A DNA stretch of 64,000 nucleotides, from assembly GCF_005280735.1 (NCBI RefSeq), contig NZ_CP040077.1:2294001-2358000 (forward strand), read 5' to 3'. The notes beneath the pieces were generated by a model, which was not told where the DNA came from, did no database searches, and worked only from the letters and a program-made list of their open reading frames with translations. The position numbers were made by a program, and so were the translations under genes. The stretch's first letter is position 1. Every line of letters starts with the position of its first letter. This stretch comes from Trinickia violacea (GTDB taxonomy: Bacteria; Pseudomonadota; Gammaproteobacteria; Burkholderiales; Burkholderiaceae). Shown here piece after piece: positions 40,999-48,739 of this stretch.

Positions 40999-42133
40999 GG
41001 GCGTTCTCGGCGGCGATCCGCTTGTCGCCTTCGCGCGCCGAGCGGGTATCGACATCGACTGTCACCGACAAGCCCGGCAGCAGCACGGCGCGCGTTGCCG
41101 GCCCCGTCTCGACGCGAATGCGCACGGGCACGCGCTGCACGATCTTCGTGAAGTTGCCGGTGGCGTTCTCCGGCGGCAGCAGCGCGAACTGCGCGCCGGT
41201 GCCGGGCGCGAAGCTGTCGACCACGCCATGCAGTTCCTTGCCTGGCAGCGCATCGACGTGCAGCGTCGCGGGCTGGCCGACGCGCATGCGCCCGACCTGC
41301 GTTTCCTTGAAGTTGGCTTGGAGATAGAGGCTCTGCACGGGCACCACCGTCATCATGCGCGTGCCCGGCTGCACGAATTGCCCGACGCGCACGGTGCGGT
41401 CGCCGACGCGTCCCGCAATCGGGCTGTAGACCGTCGTGTCGTTCAAATCGAGGCGCGCCTGACGGATGCTCGCACGCGCCGCTTCGAGCTGCGCGCGAGC
41501 CTGCGCGATCTGCGCCGTGGTGGCGCCGATCTGCGTCTGCGCGGCGGCGACGGCCGCGGCGTTCGCCGCGAGCGTGGCGCGTGCCTGATCGCGCGTGTTG
41601 ACGAGGCTCGCGAGCCGCTCGTGGGTTTCCGCGCCGGTCGCGGCGAGCGGCGCATAGCGCTTCACGTCGTCATCCGCGTGCTGCGCGCTCAAGCGCGCGA
41701 CCTGCTCCTGCGCCTTCGCTTGGGCGACGTTTGCTTGCTGCTGCTGAATTTCGGCTTGCGCGCGCTGGATGTCGGCCTCGCGCGCATCGATGGTCGCTTC
41801 GGCCTGATCGAGCGATGCCTGATACTGCCGGCTGTCGAGCCGCGCGAGCGGCGCGCCGGCCGGGACCGCCTGATTGTCGGCAACGAGCACGTCCGTGACA
41901 TAGCCGCTGACCTTTGGCGCGATCGTGACGCTGTCGGCCTGCAGGTAGGCATCGTCGGTGCTTTCGATGAAGCGCCCGACCGTCCACCAATGCGCGAGCC
42001 AAAGCGCGCCCGCGATCAGCGCGACGATGCCGGCGATGAGGAGAAAGGGGCGCCTTTTGGAGCGTTGCGGGCCGGATGGTCCGGTCTCCTGCGAAACGGT
42101 GCTGCGCGGCGGGGCTTCTGTTGTTGCGGACAT
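40991..42133 (-). CDS. emrA: HlyD-type efflux adaptor, EmrA-like
   Basis: 380-residue membrane-fusion protein: N-terminal anchor helix (about residues 30-50), lipoyl half (DDAYLQADSVTIAPKVSGYV), long Ala/Gln-rich coiled coil (about 110-230), and a beta-barrel part with YSPIAGRVGDRTVRVGQFVQ. Bridges the EmrB-like pump and the outer-membrane channel. ATG 42133 is the family-like start. First gene of the efflux operon, divergent from its TetR regulator. Confidence 0.87.
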   Translation of the reverse strand: MSATTEAPPRSTVSQETGPSGPQRSKRRPFLLIAGIVALIAGALWLAHWWTVGRFIESTDDAYLQADSVTIAPKVSGYVTDVLVADNQAVPAGAPLARLDSRQYQASLDQAEATIDAREADIQRAQAEIQQQQANVAQAKAQEQVARLSAQHADDDVKRYAPLAATGAETHERLASLVNTRDQARATLAANAAAVAAAQTQIGATTAQIAQARAQLEAARASIRQARLDLNDTTVYSPIAGRVGDRTVRVGQFVQPGTRMMTVVPVQSLYLQANFKETQVGRMRVGQPATLHVDALPGKELHGVVDSFAPGTGAQFALLPPENATGNFTKIVQRVPVRIRVETGPATRAVLLPGLSVTVDVDTRSAREGDKRIAAENAHG

Positions 42134-42228
42134 GACGTCGATCTCGTTAGGTGAAGCGAAGCGCGCACAAATTATTCCACCCGGAACAATTGTGTCAAGT
42201 GATATATTTTTGCGGTAAGGAATGTGGT

Positions 42229-42251
42229 ATTCAATATGTGGAATGTTGAAT
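42229..42251. promoter_or_regulatory. probable operator between efflux operon and TetR gene
   Basis: ATTCAATAT-GTGGA-ATGTTGAAT, 9-bp arms with one mismatch, 24 bases before the TetR start and 96 before the EmrA start. A shared operator for both directions is likely. Confidence 0.6.
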
Positions 42252-42274
42252 TCGAGGGGAGGGGAATTCGTTAA

Positions 42275-43036
42275 ATGAGCGAAACCAAGCGCCTGCGCCG
42301 GCCGGCGGAAGGCGGATATGCGCGCGGCGACGAGACCCGCATGCGCATCATCACGGCGGCCATCGACTTGTTCGGCGAGCACGGCTTCGCCGCCGCCTCG
42401 ACGCGCGACATCGCGGCGCGCGCCGGCGTCAACGCGCCCGCGCTGCAGTACTACTTCGAGAACAAGGAGGGCGTGTATCGCGCCTGCGCCGAGTATTTCG
42501 CCGACCAGGTGCGGACGACCTTCGAGCCGGTCATCCGCAGTGCTTCAGAAGCGCTGGAAGGCGGCGCTGACGTCGCGCAGTTGATCGACGCGTTCATCGC
42601 GATCCAGGAGCGGATCGCGGACAGCATGTTCAAGATGCCCAAGTCGCCGAGCCAGCGGCTCTTCTTCGTGCGCGAACAAGGCGGACACGAGCCGCCGATC
42701 GCGTCCGAGATTCTGCAGGAGCGCGTGCGCGGGCCGTTGAATACCGTGAGCGTGGCGCTGCTCGCGAAAATTACCGGCACCTCGCCCGACGATCCGGTGA
42801 CTCGGATCCGCGTGCTCAGCCTTTTTGGCCAGTTGATGCTGTTCCATCTGTCGCCGCGCTCGGCCCTGCATCACTTGGGCTGGCAGGAAATCGACGCGGA
42901 AAAAGGCGAACTGCTCAAGGGCACGGTGCGCGTGCAAACGCGCGCGCTGCTGGAGATGTGGAGCGCGGAGCGTGAGGCGAGGGAAGCGATGGCCCCGACG
43001 CCCGCGCGCAAGAAAATTCCGAAGACGCGTGGTTGA
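42275..43036 (+). CDS. TetR regulator of the efflux operon, CerR/YbiH type
   Basis: 253-residue TetR protein. HTH residues about 20-70 (MRIITAAIDLFGEHGFAAAS, RDIAARAGVNAPALQYYFE). The C-terminal part (FFVREQGGHEPPIASEILQE, LFGQLMLFHLSPRSALHHLG) matches the DUF1956 ligand domain of CerR/YbiH-like regulators. Divergent from the EmrAB-NodT operon with a palindrome between. Likely a repressor released by pump substrates. Confidence 0.87.
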   Translation: MSETKRLRRPAEGGYARGDETRMRIITAAIDLFGEHGFAAASTRDIAARAGVNAPALQYYFENKEGVYRACAEYFADQVRTTFEPVIRSASEALEGGADVAQLIDAFIAIQERIADSMFKMPKSPSQRLFFVREQGGHEPPIASEILQERVRGPLNTVSVALLAKITGTSPDDPVTRIRVLSLFGQLMLFHLSPRSALHHLGWQEIDAEKGELLKGTVRVQTRALLEMWSAEREAREAMAPTPARKKIPKTRG

Positions 43037-43140
43037 AAGCGAGCCGCGCCAAGCCTCAGTCGCGTGAGACGATCGAGCATGATATTGAACCGTTGCGGCA
43101 TTCACGCACTCACGAGTCATCCCTACACTGCTGTCATGTC

Positions 43141-43184
43141 GTAACGGATGACTGGCCGAAGAGGCCCGAGCGGCCATCCGTTAC
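43141..43184 (+). promoter_or_regulatory. hairpin in the leader of the flavin oxidoreductase gene
   Basis: GTAACGGATG and CATCCGTTAC, 10-bp perfect arms with a 24-base loop, ending 29 bases before the ATG of the flavoprotein. Could be a leader hairpin or a terminator of the TetR transcript; no T-run follows. Confidence 0.45.
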
Positions 43185-43213
43185 ATCCCGGCAATTCGAG
43201 TAGGGATACGGAA

Positions 43214-44608
43214 ATGCGCACCATTCAATCAGACGTCGCCATCATCGGCGCAGGCACCGCGGGACTTGCCGCGTACCGCGCGGCCAAGGCGGAAGGGGCT
43301 TCCGCCGTCATCATCGAAGGTGGCCCGTACGGCACGACCTGCGCGCGCGTCGGCTGTATGCCGTCGAAGCTCCTGATTGCAGCCGCGGAGGCGGCACACT
43401 CGGCAAGCCACGCGGCACCGTTCGGCGTCGATATCGGCAGTGTGCGGATCGACGGCGAGGCAGTGATGGCGCGGGTGCGTCGCGAGCGGGACCGGTTCGT
43501 CGGTTTTGTCGTCGACGGCGTCGAGGCGCTGCCGAACGAAGACCGGCTCGTCGGTCATGCGCGCTTCATCGACGACCAGCTGCTCGAAGTCGGCGACCAC
43601 ACGCGGGTGCAAGCGAAGCGTGTGGTGATCGCCACCGGCTCGAAGCCCGTGATCCCGGACGTGCTGCAAGGGCTTGGCGACCGTGTCGTCGTGAACGACG
43701 ACGTGTTCGACTGGCAGACGTTGCCGCGCAGCGTCGCCGTCATGGGACCCGGCGTAATCGGACTCGAGCTCGGGCAAGCGCTCGCGCGACTCGGCGTGCG
43801 GGTGAGCGTCTACGGCGCGCGTGGGGGCGTGGGACAGCTGACCGATCCGAAGCTCGTCGAGGCGGCCCGCACGATTTTCAGCGAAGCGTTTCATTTCGAG
43901 CCGCGCGGCACGATGCTGTCCGCGACGCGGGTCGAAGAGGGTGTGCGGCTGCGCTTTCAGCGCGCCGACGGGACCGTCACCGAGGACACTTACGAGTACG
44001 TGCTCGCGGCCACCGGACGCCGGCCGGACGTCGCGAAACTGGGGCTCTCGAACACGTCACTCGAACTGGATGAGCACGGCGTGCCGCGCTTCGATCCCGA
44101 GACGCTGCAGGCCGGCACGCATCCGGTGTTCATCGCCGGCGACGCGAATGGGATCGTGCCGCTGCTGCACGAAGCGGCCGACGAAGGACGGGCCGCCGGC
44201 CGCAACGCCGGACGCTATCCGGACGTGACGCCGATCGAGCGCAGGGCGCCGCTCGCGATCGTGTTCTCCGATCCGCAGATCGCGCTGGTCGGCGCGCGAC
44301 ATCGGAACCTGCCGCCCGAGACCTTCGTGACCGGCGAGGTGAGCTTCCAGGACCAGGGCCGCAGCCGCGTGATGCTGAAGAACCAAGGGCTCGCTCATGT
44401 CTATGTCGACCGCGTGACGCGGCGTTTCGTCGGTGCGGAGATGCTCGGGCCGGCTGCCGAGCACATCGGCCATTTGCTGGCGTGGAGCCTGCAGATGGGG
44501 CTGACAGTCGACGAGATGCTGGCGATGCCGTTCTATCACCCGGTTGTCGAGGAAGGTCTGCGCACAGCGCTGCGGGATGCTGCGGCGAAGCTCGCCGCCG
44601 ACGCTTGA
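43214..44608 (+). CDS. dihydrolipoamide dehydrogenase-like flavoprotein disulfide reductase
   Basis: 464-residue class I pyridine nucleotide-disulfide oxidoreductase. FAD motif IIGAGTAGLAAYRAAK, redox disulfide CARVGC (TTCARVGCMPSKLL), NAD motif GPGVIGLELGQALARLG, second FAD segment HPVFIAGDANG, and a C-terminal dimer domain with MPFYHPVVEEGLRTAL that supplies the active-site His. No lipoyl domain and no pyruvate dehydrogenase genes nearby, so it is likely a stand-alone lipoamide dehydrogenase-like or mercury/glutathione-reductase-like enzyme. Followed 92 bases later by a glutaredoxin gene; shared thiol chemistry is possible. Confidence 0.85.
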   Translation: MRTIQSDVAIIGAGTAGLAAYRAAKAEGASAVIIEGGPYGTTCARVGCMPSKLLIAAAEAAHSASHAAPFGVDIGSVRIDGEAVMARVRRERDRFVGFVVDGVEALPNEDRLVGHARFIDDQLLEVGDHTRVQAKRVVIATGSKPVIPDVLQGLGDRVVVNDDVFDWQTLPRSVAVMGPGVIGLELGQALARLGVRVSVYGARGGVGQLTDPKLVEAARTIFSEAFHFEPRGTMLSATRVEEGVRLRFQRADGTVTEDTYEYVLAATGRRPDVAKLGLSNTSLELDEHGVPRFDPETLQAGTHPVFIAGDANGIVPLLHEAADEGRAAGRNAGRYPDVTPIERRAPLAIVFSDPQIALVGARHRNLPPETFVTGEVSFQDQGRSRVMLKNQGLAHVYVDRVTRRFVGAEMLGPAAEHIGHLLAWSLQMGLTVDEMLAMPFYHPVVEEGLRTALRDAAAKLAADA

Positions 44609-44700
44609 AGCATGGCGTCTGGATACGCAAGCACCAGCAAATAGACTCAGCATCACGCCGCGCGCCGCAGCGCGTTTTCTCTGCAAATATCGGAGTTTCT

Positions 44701-44955
44701 ATGTCTACCGTGACCATCTACACCAAACACGGCTGCTCCTACTGCGAATCGGCAAAGGCGCTGCTCCACCGGAAAGGCGTGGTTTTCGACGAGGTGAATC
44801 TCGACGGCAAGGCCGACGTCGCCAAAGCGCTGTTCGCTCGGCTCGGCCGACGCACCGTGCCGCAGATTTTTATCGGCGAGACGCACGTCGGCGGTTGCGA
44901 CGACTTATATGCGTTGGAACGGCAGGATCGGCTCGATGGGCTTTTGGCGGTTTGA
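44701..44955 (+). CDS. grxC: glutaredoxin 3-type
   Basis: 84-residue glutaredoxin. Active site CSYC in YTKHGCSYCESAKALL (classic enzymes have CPYC), followed by RTVPQIFIGETHVGGCDDLY, which carries the cis-Pro and GSH-binding GG. Reduces protein disulfides and glutathione-protein mixed disulfides. It may share a transcript with the preceding flavoprotein. Confidence 0.9.
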   Translation: MSTVTIYTKHGCSYCESAKALLHRKGVVFDEVNLDGKADVAKALFARLGRRTVPQIFIGETHVGGCDDLYALERQDRLDGLLAV

Positions 44956-44979
44956 ACCGGGGCTGGCGCGAACGCGACA

Positions 44980-45000
44980 TAGCTGGCCACGGGCCAGCTA
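44980..45000 (+). terminator. hairpin after the glutaredoxin gene
   Basis: TAGCTGGCC-ACG-GGCCAGCTA, 9-bp perfect arms, 25 bases past the glutaredoxin stop; terminator-like without a T-run. Confidence 0.5.
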
Positions 45001-45067
45001 ACCCACCGCCTGCGCGAAGAAGCGCCGCGTCGTTGTATTGAGACGGACGCTGGGATCGTCACAACAC

Positions 45068-45448
45068 TTACTGCTCTCGATGCATCACCGGGCCGAGCCT
45101 CGAGGAAGCGGTATTCACGGTATTCAATATGCCGTCCGGTCCGAATTGGAAGCTGATCGTGGAACTGCGGGGGGTCGTGCCACCGACAAACGGCGCGATG
45201 GCTGGAATCCATTGCGCCGTAGCCGATTGGGGTTCGGTGAACGCATAAGTCAGGTACGTCGATCCATCCGGCAATGTGGACGTCGCCGACGGCGTGCCCA
45301 GTCTCGCAACCACCTGCTGCTGCGTCGTCACTCCGAGCCTGAAGTCAGCTATATCGTCGGGTTTGATCACCTGATCCGTCGAGACGCAGCCGACCAGCAA
45401 ACAAACGTACACGACCGACAGAATCATCAAGGGTCGCAGGCTTTTCAT
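45068..45448 (-). CDS. BamE/SmpA-like small lipoprotein
   Basis: 126-residue lipoprotein: signal peptide with lipobox LLVGC, then GVTTQQQVVARLGTPSATST, the SmpA/OmlA-like pattern (a helix-turn followed by a G-x-P loop), and a beta-rich remainder. BamE-type proteins support outer-membrane assembly; this copy is an accessory paralogue. Start ATG 45448. Confidence 0.7.
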   Translation of the reverse strand: MKSLRPLMILSVVYVCLLVGCVSTDQVIKPDDIADFRLGVTTQQQVVARLGTPSATSTLPDGSTYLTYAFTEPQSATAQWIPAIAPFVGGTTPRSSTISFQFGPDGILNTVNTASSRLGPVMHREQ

Positions 45449-45505
45449 ACCTATTCCTTCGTCGAATACTTGAATCGGCTTGGTGTACATCGACGTCTGA
45501 CCGGG

Positions 45506-45727
45506 TCATCGTGGGGCGGCGTGAAGACCTGAAGAGAAACCTACCACGAACGTGATGTAGCCAATGCCTAAGAAAACGCCGGCCAGCGTGCCATACACGT
45601 TCCTGGCGACGGCACCGCTTCGGAAATGAAACGGAATCCCCACCAGAAGGTACGCGACCGAAAAGACGACGGTGACCATCAAAGGAGGGGGCGCGAATGA
45701 AACAACAAGATCAGCTAAAGCGTGCAT
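45506..45727 (-). CDS. small inner-membrane protein
   Basis: 73 residues with two helices (PPLMVTVVFSVAYLLVGIPF and TLAGVFLGIGYITFVVGFSS). No recognised family. Start ATG 45727 is preferred over the open frame from 45817. GAGG lies 8 bases upstream. Confidence 0.5.
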   Translation of the reverse strand: MHALADLVVSFAPPPLMVTVVFSVAYLLVGIPFHFRSGAVARNVYGTLAGVFLGIGYITFVVGFSSGLHAAPR

Positions 45728-45838
45728 TCGCAAACCTCGGAGAAGCCCGGAGCCGCCGCCTTCTCTGCGCGGCGAGTTCCGGTGACTCATACGGTGCAGG
45801 CACTGAGCGCCAGGCAAAATCTTTAGCCGGCGCGTTTC

Positions 45839-46501
45839 TCAATGAAGCTGGGCGACCAACCCGTCAGCGCCTTTGTCCAGGCCGGTCTTCGCCGCACCCA
45901 ATGATCCGAAGGCCGCCACGAGGTTCATTGCATTCGGGTACTGCTTCGAAATATAGGCCTTCAGCAGGTGGCCGTTGCTGCTGTCATAGATTTCCACGGC
46001 ATAGGAAACCGAGCCGCTGAATGCACCTTGGCCGCCACGGACCGACTGCACGCCGTTGTAGAGATTACCCGCAAGGTCGAAATGCATGAACTGCCCGACA
46101 AAGGGCGTTGTCTTTTCTGCGCCGGTCAATGTCAGCTTGACGCGCAGCGTGTTAGGGCCGGGCTGCTTCGCGAGTTGGAACCGTGTGGCCAATTTCTCCG
46201 AAAACGTCTTTCCCATGTAGTCGGCAAGCTCGGCCCGGTCGTCGCCCTTCATGTCGCCGAACTGGTTGTCGCTGCCCTGATACACGACGACCGGGTCCAG
46301 CAGAACCTGCGTGTATCGCGACCAGACCACAGGGGCTGTGTATTTGTAGGGCACCTTGCTTGAATCGTCATCGCGGTTTTGCTGCAACTGCGAGGAAGAG
46401 GGGATACCTGTATAGGGGACAGGCTGCACGCCGGCGCACGCGGCCAGGGTCAGCACTGCCGCGGCGGTGAAAAGAAGCGAGGCGACGTTTTTCTTGGGCA
46501 T
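45839..46501 (-). CDS. DUF3313 lipoprotein
   Basis: 220-residue lipoprotein with lipobox LAAC (MPKKNVASLLFTAAAVLTLA). DUF3313-like core: YTQVLLDPVVVYQGSDNQFG, AELADYMGKTFSEKLATRFQ, VKLTLTGAEKTTPFV, SVSYAVEIYDSSNGHLLKAY. Envelope protein of unknown role. It is divergent from the TetR gene and has that regulator's likely operator (46596-46613) 95 bases upstream, so it may belong to the same regulon as pqiABC. Confidence 0.75.
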   Translation of the reverse strand: MPKKNVASLLFTAAAVLTLAACAGVQPVPYTGIPSSSQLQQNRDDDSSKVPYKYTAPVVWSRYTQVLLDPVVVYQGSDNQFGDMKGDDRAELADYMGKTFSEKLATRFQLAKQPGPNTLRVKLTLTGAEKTTPFVGQFMHFDLAGNLYNGVQSVRGGQGAFSGSVSYAVEIYDSSNGHLLKAYISKQYPNAMNLVAAFGSLGAAKTGLDKGADGLVAQLH

Positions 46502-46595
46502 TTTGCATTCCTTGAGGGGCAATTCGAGCTAGGGAGGCCCTCTGTTCTGGGCGGAACCAACGAGACCGAACAGTAGCACCGCGCTTATTTTTTGT

Positions 46596-46613
46596 AAACC
46601 GTCTATCCGGATT
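46596..46613. promoter_or_regulatory. probable TetR operator, copy 1
   Basis: AAACCG-TCTATC-CGGATT. It agrees in AAACCGTCTA-CCGG with the site at 47370-47387. Located between the DUF3313 lipoprotein gene and the TetR gene. Confidence 0.6.
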
Positions 46614-46708
46614 GTTTTTTGAGTCGACGACACGCTACAATCCACCCGTCCGGCTCAGTGAGCCCCAACGCCACCGCCGCAATCGTCGCGACATCATCAA
46701 TATCGACA

Positions 46709-47308
46709 ATGGATAACCAGACCCGTTCGGAGATTTCCCGCAGGAAGGCAATTGACGCCGCGCTTACCATTTTGACGCGGGACGGTGTCGGCGGACTGAC
46801 GTTCGATTCGCTGTCGCGAGAAAGCGGCATCAGCAAGGGCGGGCTCCTGCATCAGTTTCGTACGCGGCACGGTGTGCTGTGCGCACTGCTTGACTATCAG
46901 CGACAGCAGTTCGAGCAGATCAAGCGTGACTATCTGGAGAAGGAAGGCGCGACCAAGGCTGAACCGATTCTGGCGGCCCACATCGCGATCTACCGGGAAG
47001 CCATCAAACAGCCGCGTTCCGTTGCACGGGCCGGTCTCGCAGCGCTGATCGAAAGTCCGAATTTGCTTGAAGACGTCGAGACGACGGATGCCGAGACCAT
47101 TAAGGCGTTGCAGGACGAAGCGGTCGATCCGGATTTGTCGCTGTTGCGATACTTCGCTGCCAGCGGCCTCGCATTTCACACGTTGATGGGCATGTCGCCG
47201 TTGAGCGAATCGGCTCGCAACAGACTGTTCGGCCGGCTCCTCGACGAAGAGAGCTGGCAAGCTCAGGCGTCGCCTCCCAAACGTCGTTCCAAGCGCTCCG
47301 CGGGCTGA
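46709..47308 (+). CDS. TetR family regulator of the pqi operon
   Basis: 199-residue TetR protein: HTH KAIDAALTILTRDGVGGLTF, SLSRESGISKGGLLHQFRTR (about residues 12-55), then a TetR_C-type ligand domain (PRSVARAGLAALIESPNLLE). Start ATG 46709 gives the family-length N-terminus. Its likely operators lie 96 bases before itself and before pqiA, so it probably represses both. The ligand may be a membrane-active or lipid-like molecule, by function of the target. Confidence 0.82.
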   Translation: MDNQTRSEISRRKAIDAALTILTRDGVGGLTFDSLSRESGISKGGLLHQFRTRHGVLCALLDYQRQQFEQIKRDYLEKEGATKAEPILAAHIAIYREAIKQPRSVARAGLAALIESPNLLEDVETTDAETIKALQDEAVDPDLSLLRYFAASGLAFHTLMGMSPLSESARNRLFGRLLDEESWQAQASPPKRRSKRSAG

Positions 47309-47369
47309 CCAGCGTCCCGTGCGAATGTAGAGGGCAGAGTCCGTCTGCCCGATAGTCTGGTTTAAAAAC

Positions 47370-47387
47370 AAACCGTCTACCCGGTTT
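47370..47387. promoter_or_regulatory. probable TetR operator, copy 2
   Basis: AAACCG-TCTACC-CGGTTT, perfect 6-bp inverted arms, 83 bases before pqiA. Core identical to the copy before the TetR gene except one base. Confidence 0.65.
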
Positions 47388-47470
47388 TATAGCTTGAATT
47401 GCGCTGTTAGCCTGGCACCTCTCATGAGTTGCACCGCAGTGGGGTGCGTGCTCGAAGCCGGATATCGAAG

Positions 47471-48739
47471 ATGAATGAAGCGAAACTTATCGCGTGTCAC
47501 GAATGTGATTTGCTCCAGTGGAAGGCGCCGCTATCCGAATCGGGTACTGCGCGCTGCCCTCGTTGCCGCACGATCCTCTATCGAAGCCTGCCGGCAACGT
47601 ACGATCGCGCATTGGCGCTCACATTGGCTACCGCAGTCTTGTTTGCGGTTGCCAACTGTTTTCCGATCGTCGAGCTTTGGGTCAAGGGCGCATTTGTCGA
47701 AACGACGCTGTTCGGAGCGGTTTCGTCGCTGTGGGGCGACGGCATGTGGCCGTTGGCAGGTCTTGTCTTCGTGACGACGATCCTGATGCCTTCCCTGAGC
47801 ATCGCGGCAATGGTCTATCTGCTTTTGCCGTTGCATATGGGCGGTTCGCCTTACCGCGCCGAGTTTGTTCTGCGCGCACTCAGACACGTTACGCCTTGGG
47901 GGATGGTCGAAGTGCTCATGCTCGCCATGCTGGTCGCGATCGTCAAACTCGAGCACTTTGCGACCGTCGTTCCGGGTTTCGGGATCTGGGCATTCGGCGC
48001 GGTGATGGTTCTGTTTGCCGCTTCGGCTGTTTCGTTCAATCCGGCTGATGTATGGGCACATATCGACGGCGTGTCAAATGAGAACGTCGTGTCGCTCGTA
48101 CCGGAGAAGAGTGGCACGACGCCGACTGCGGCTCGTGCCGGTCTATTCGTGTGTCACGACTGTGGTCTGGTGTCAAAGCCGCTCGCTCATGCCCATGTGG
48201 GGATCTGCCCGCGTTGTGGCGCGGTATTGCACTTGCGCAAGCCCGGAAGTCTTGCACGCACTTGGGCATTTCTGGTGGCCGCAATGGTCCTCTACATTCC
48301 AGCCGTCCTACTGCCGGTCATGGTGAGTACTACCGTATTCGGCACTCGATCCGACACGCTCCTGAGCGGTGTCGTATTGCTCTGGAACGCCGGCTCATGG
48401 GCGCTTGCCATTGTCGTTTTCATAGCGAGCATCGTGGTGCCCATGCTCAAAATCGTGTCACTCGCGTATCTCGCCTGGAGCACGCAGCTGCGCTCCCCCA
48501 GCGTCCCGCAAAAACGAACACATATCTACCGCGCAGTAGAGCTTGTCGGCCGCTGGTCGATGCTCGATATCTACGTCATCACCATTCTGGTCGCGCTCGT
48601 CCAGTTCGGTCCGGTGGCGACGATCGAAGCGGGTCCTGGAGCGATCGCCTTCGGGGCGGTGGTCGTGTTGACCCTATTCGCCGCCTCGTCGTTCGATCCG
48701 AGGCTGATATGGGACGCACTAGAGTCAGAGGGTGAATAA
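47471..48739 (+). CDS. pqiA: PqiA membrane subunit
   Basis: 422-residue inner-membrane protein, two PqiA modules each with a zinc-ribbon (CHECDLLQWKAPLSESGTARC with CPRC; CHDCGLVSKPLAHAHVGICP with CPRC) followed by four helices (about residues 45-200 and 270-410). Works with PqiB to move lipids between inner and outer membrane. SD is weak. The preceding TetR operator lies at 47370. Overlaps pqiB by 8 bases. Confidence 0.88.
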   Translation: MNEAKLIACHECDLLQWKAPLSESGTARCPRCRTILYRSLPATYDRALALTLATAVLFAVANCFPIVELWVKGAFVETTLFGAVSSLWGDGMWPLAGLVFVTTILMPSLSIAAMVYLLLPLHMGGSPYRAEFVLRALRHVTPWGMVEVLMLAMLVAIVKLEHFATVVPGFGIWAFGAVMVLFAASAVSFNPADVWAHIDGVSNENVVSLVPEKSGTTPTAARAGLFVCHDCGLVSKPLAHAHVGICPRCGAVLHLRKPGSLARTWAFLVAAMVLYIPAVLLPVMVSTTVFGTRSDTLLSGVVLLWNAGSWALAIVVFIASIVVPMLKIVSLAYLAWSTQLRSPSVPQKRTHIYRAVELVGRWSMLDIYVITILVALVQFGPVATIEAGPGAIAFGAVVVLTLFAASSFDPRLIWDALESEGE

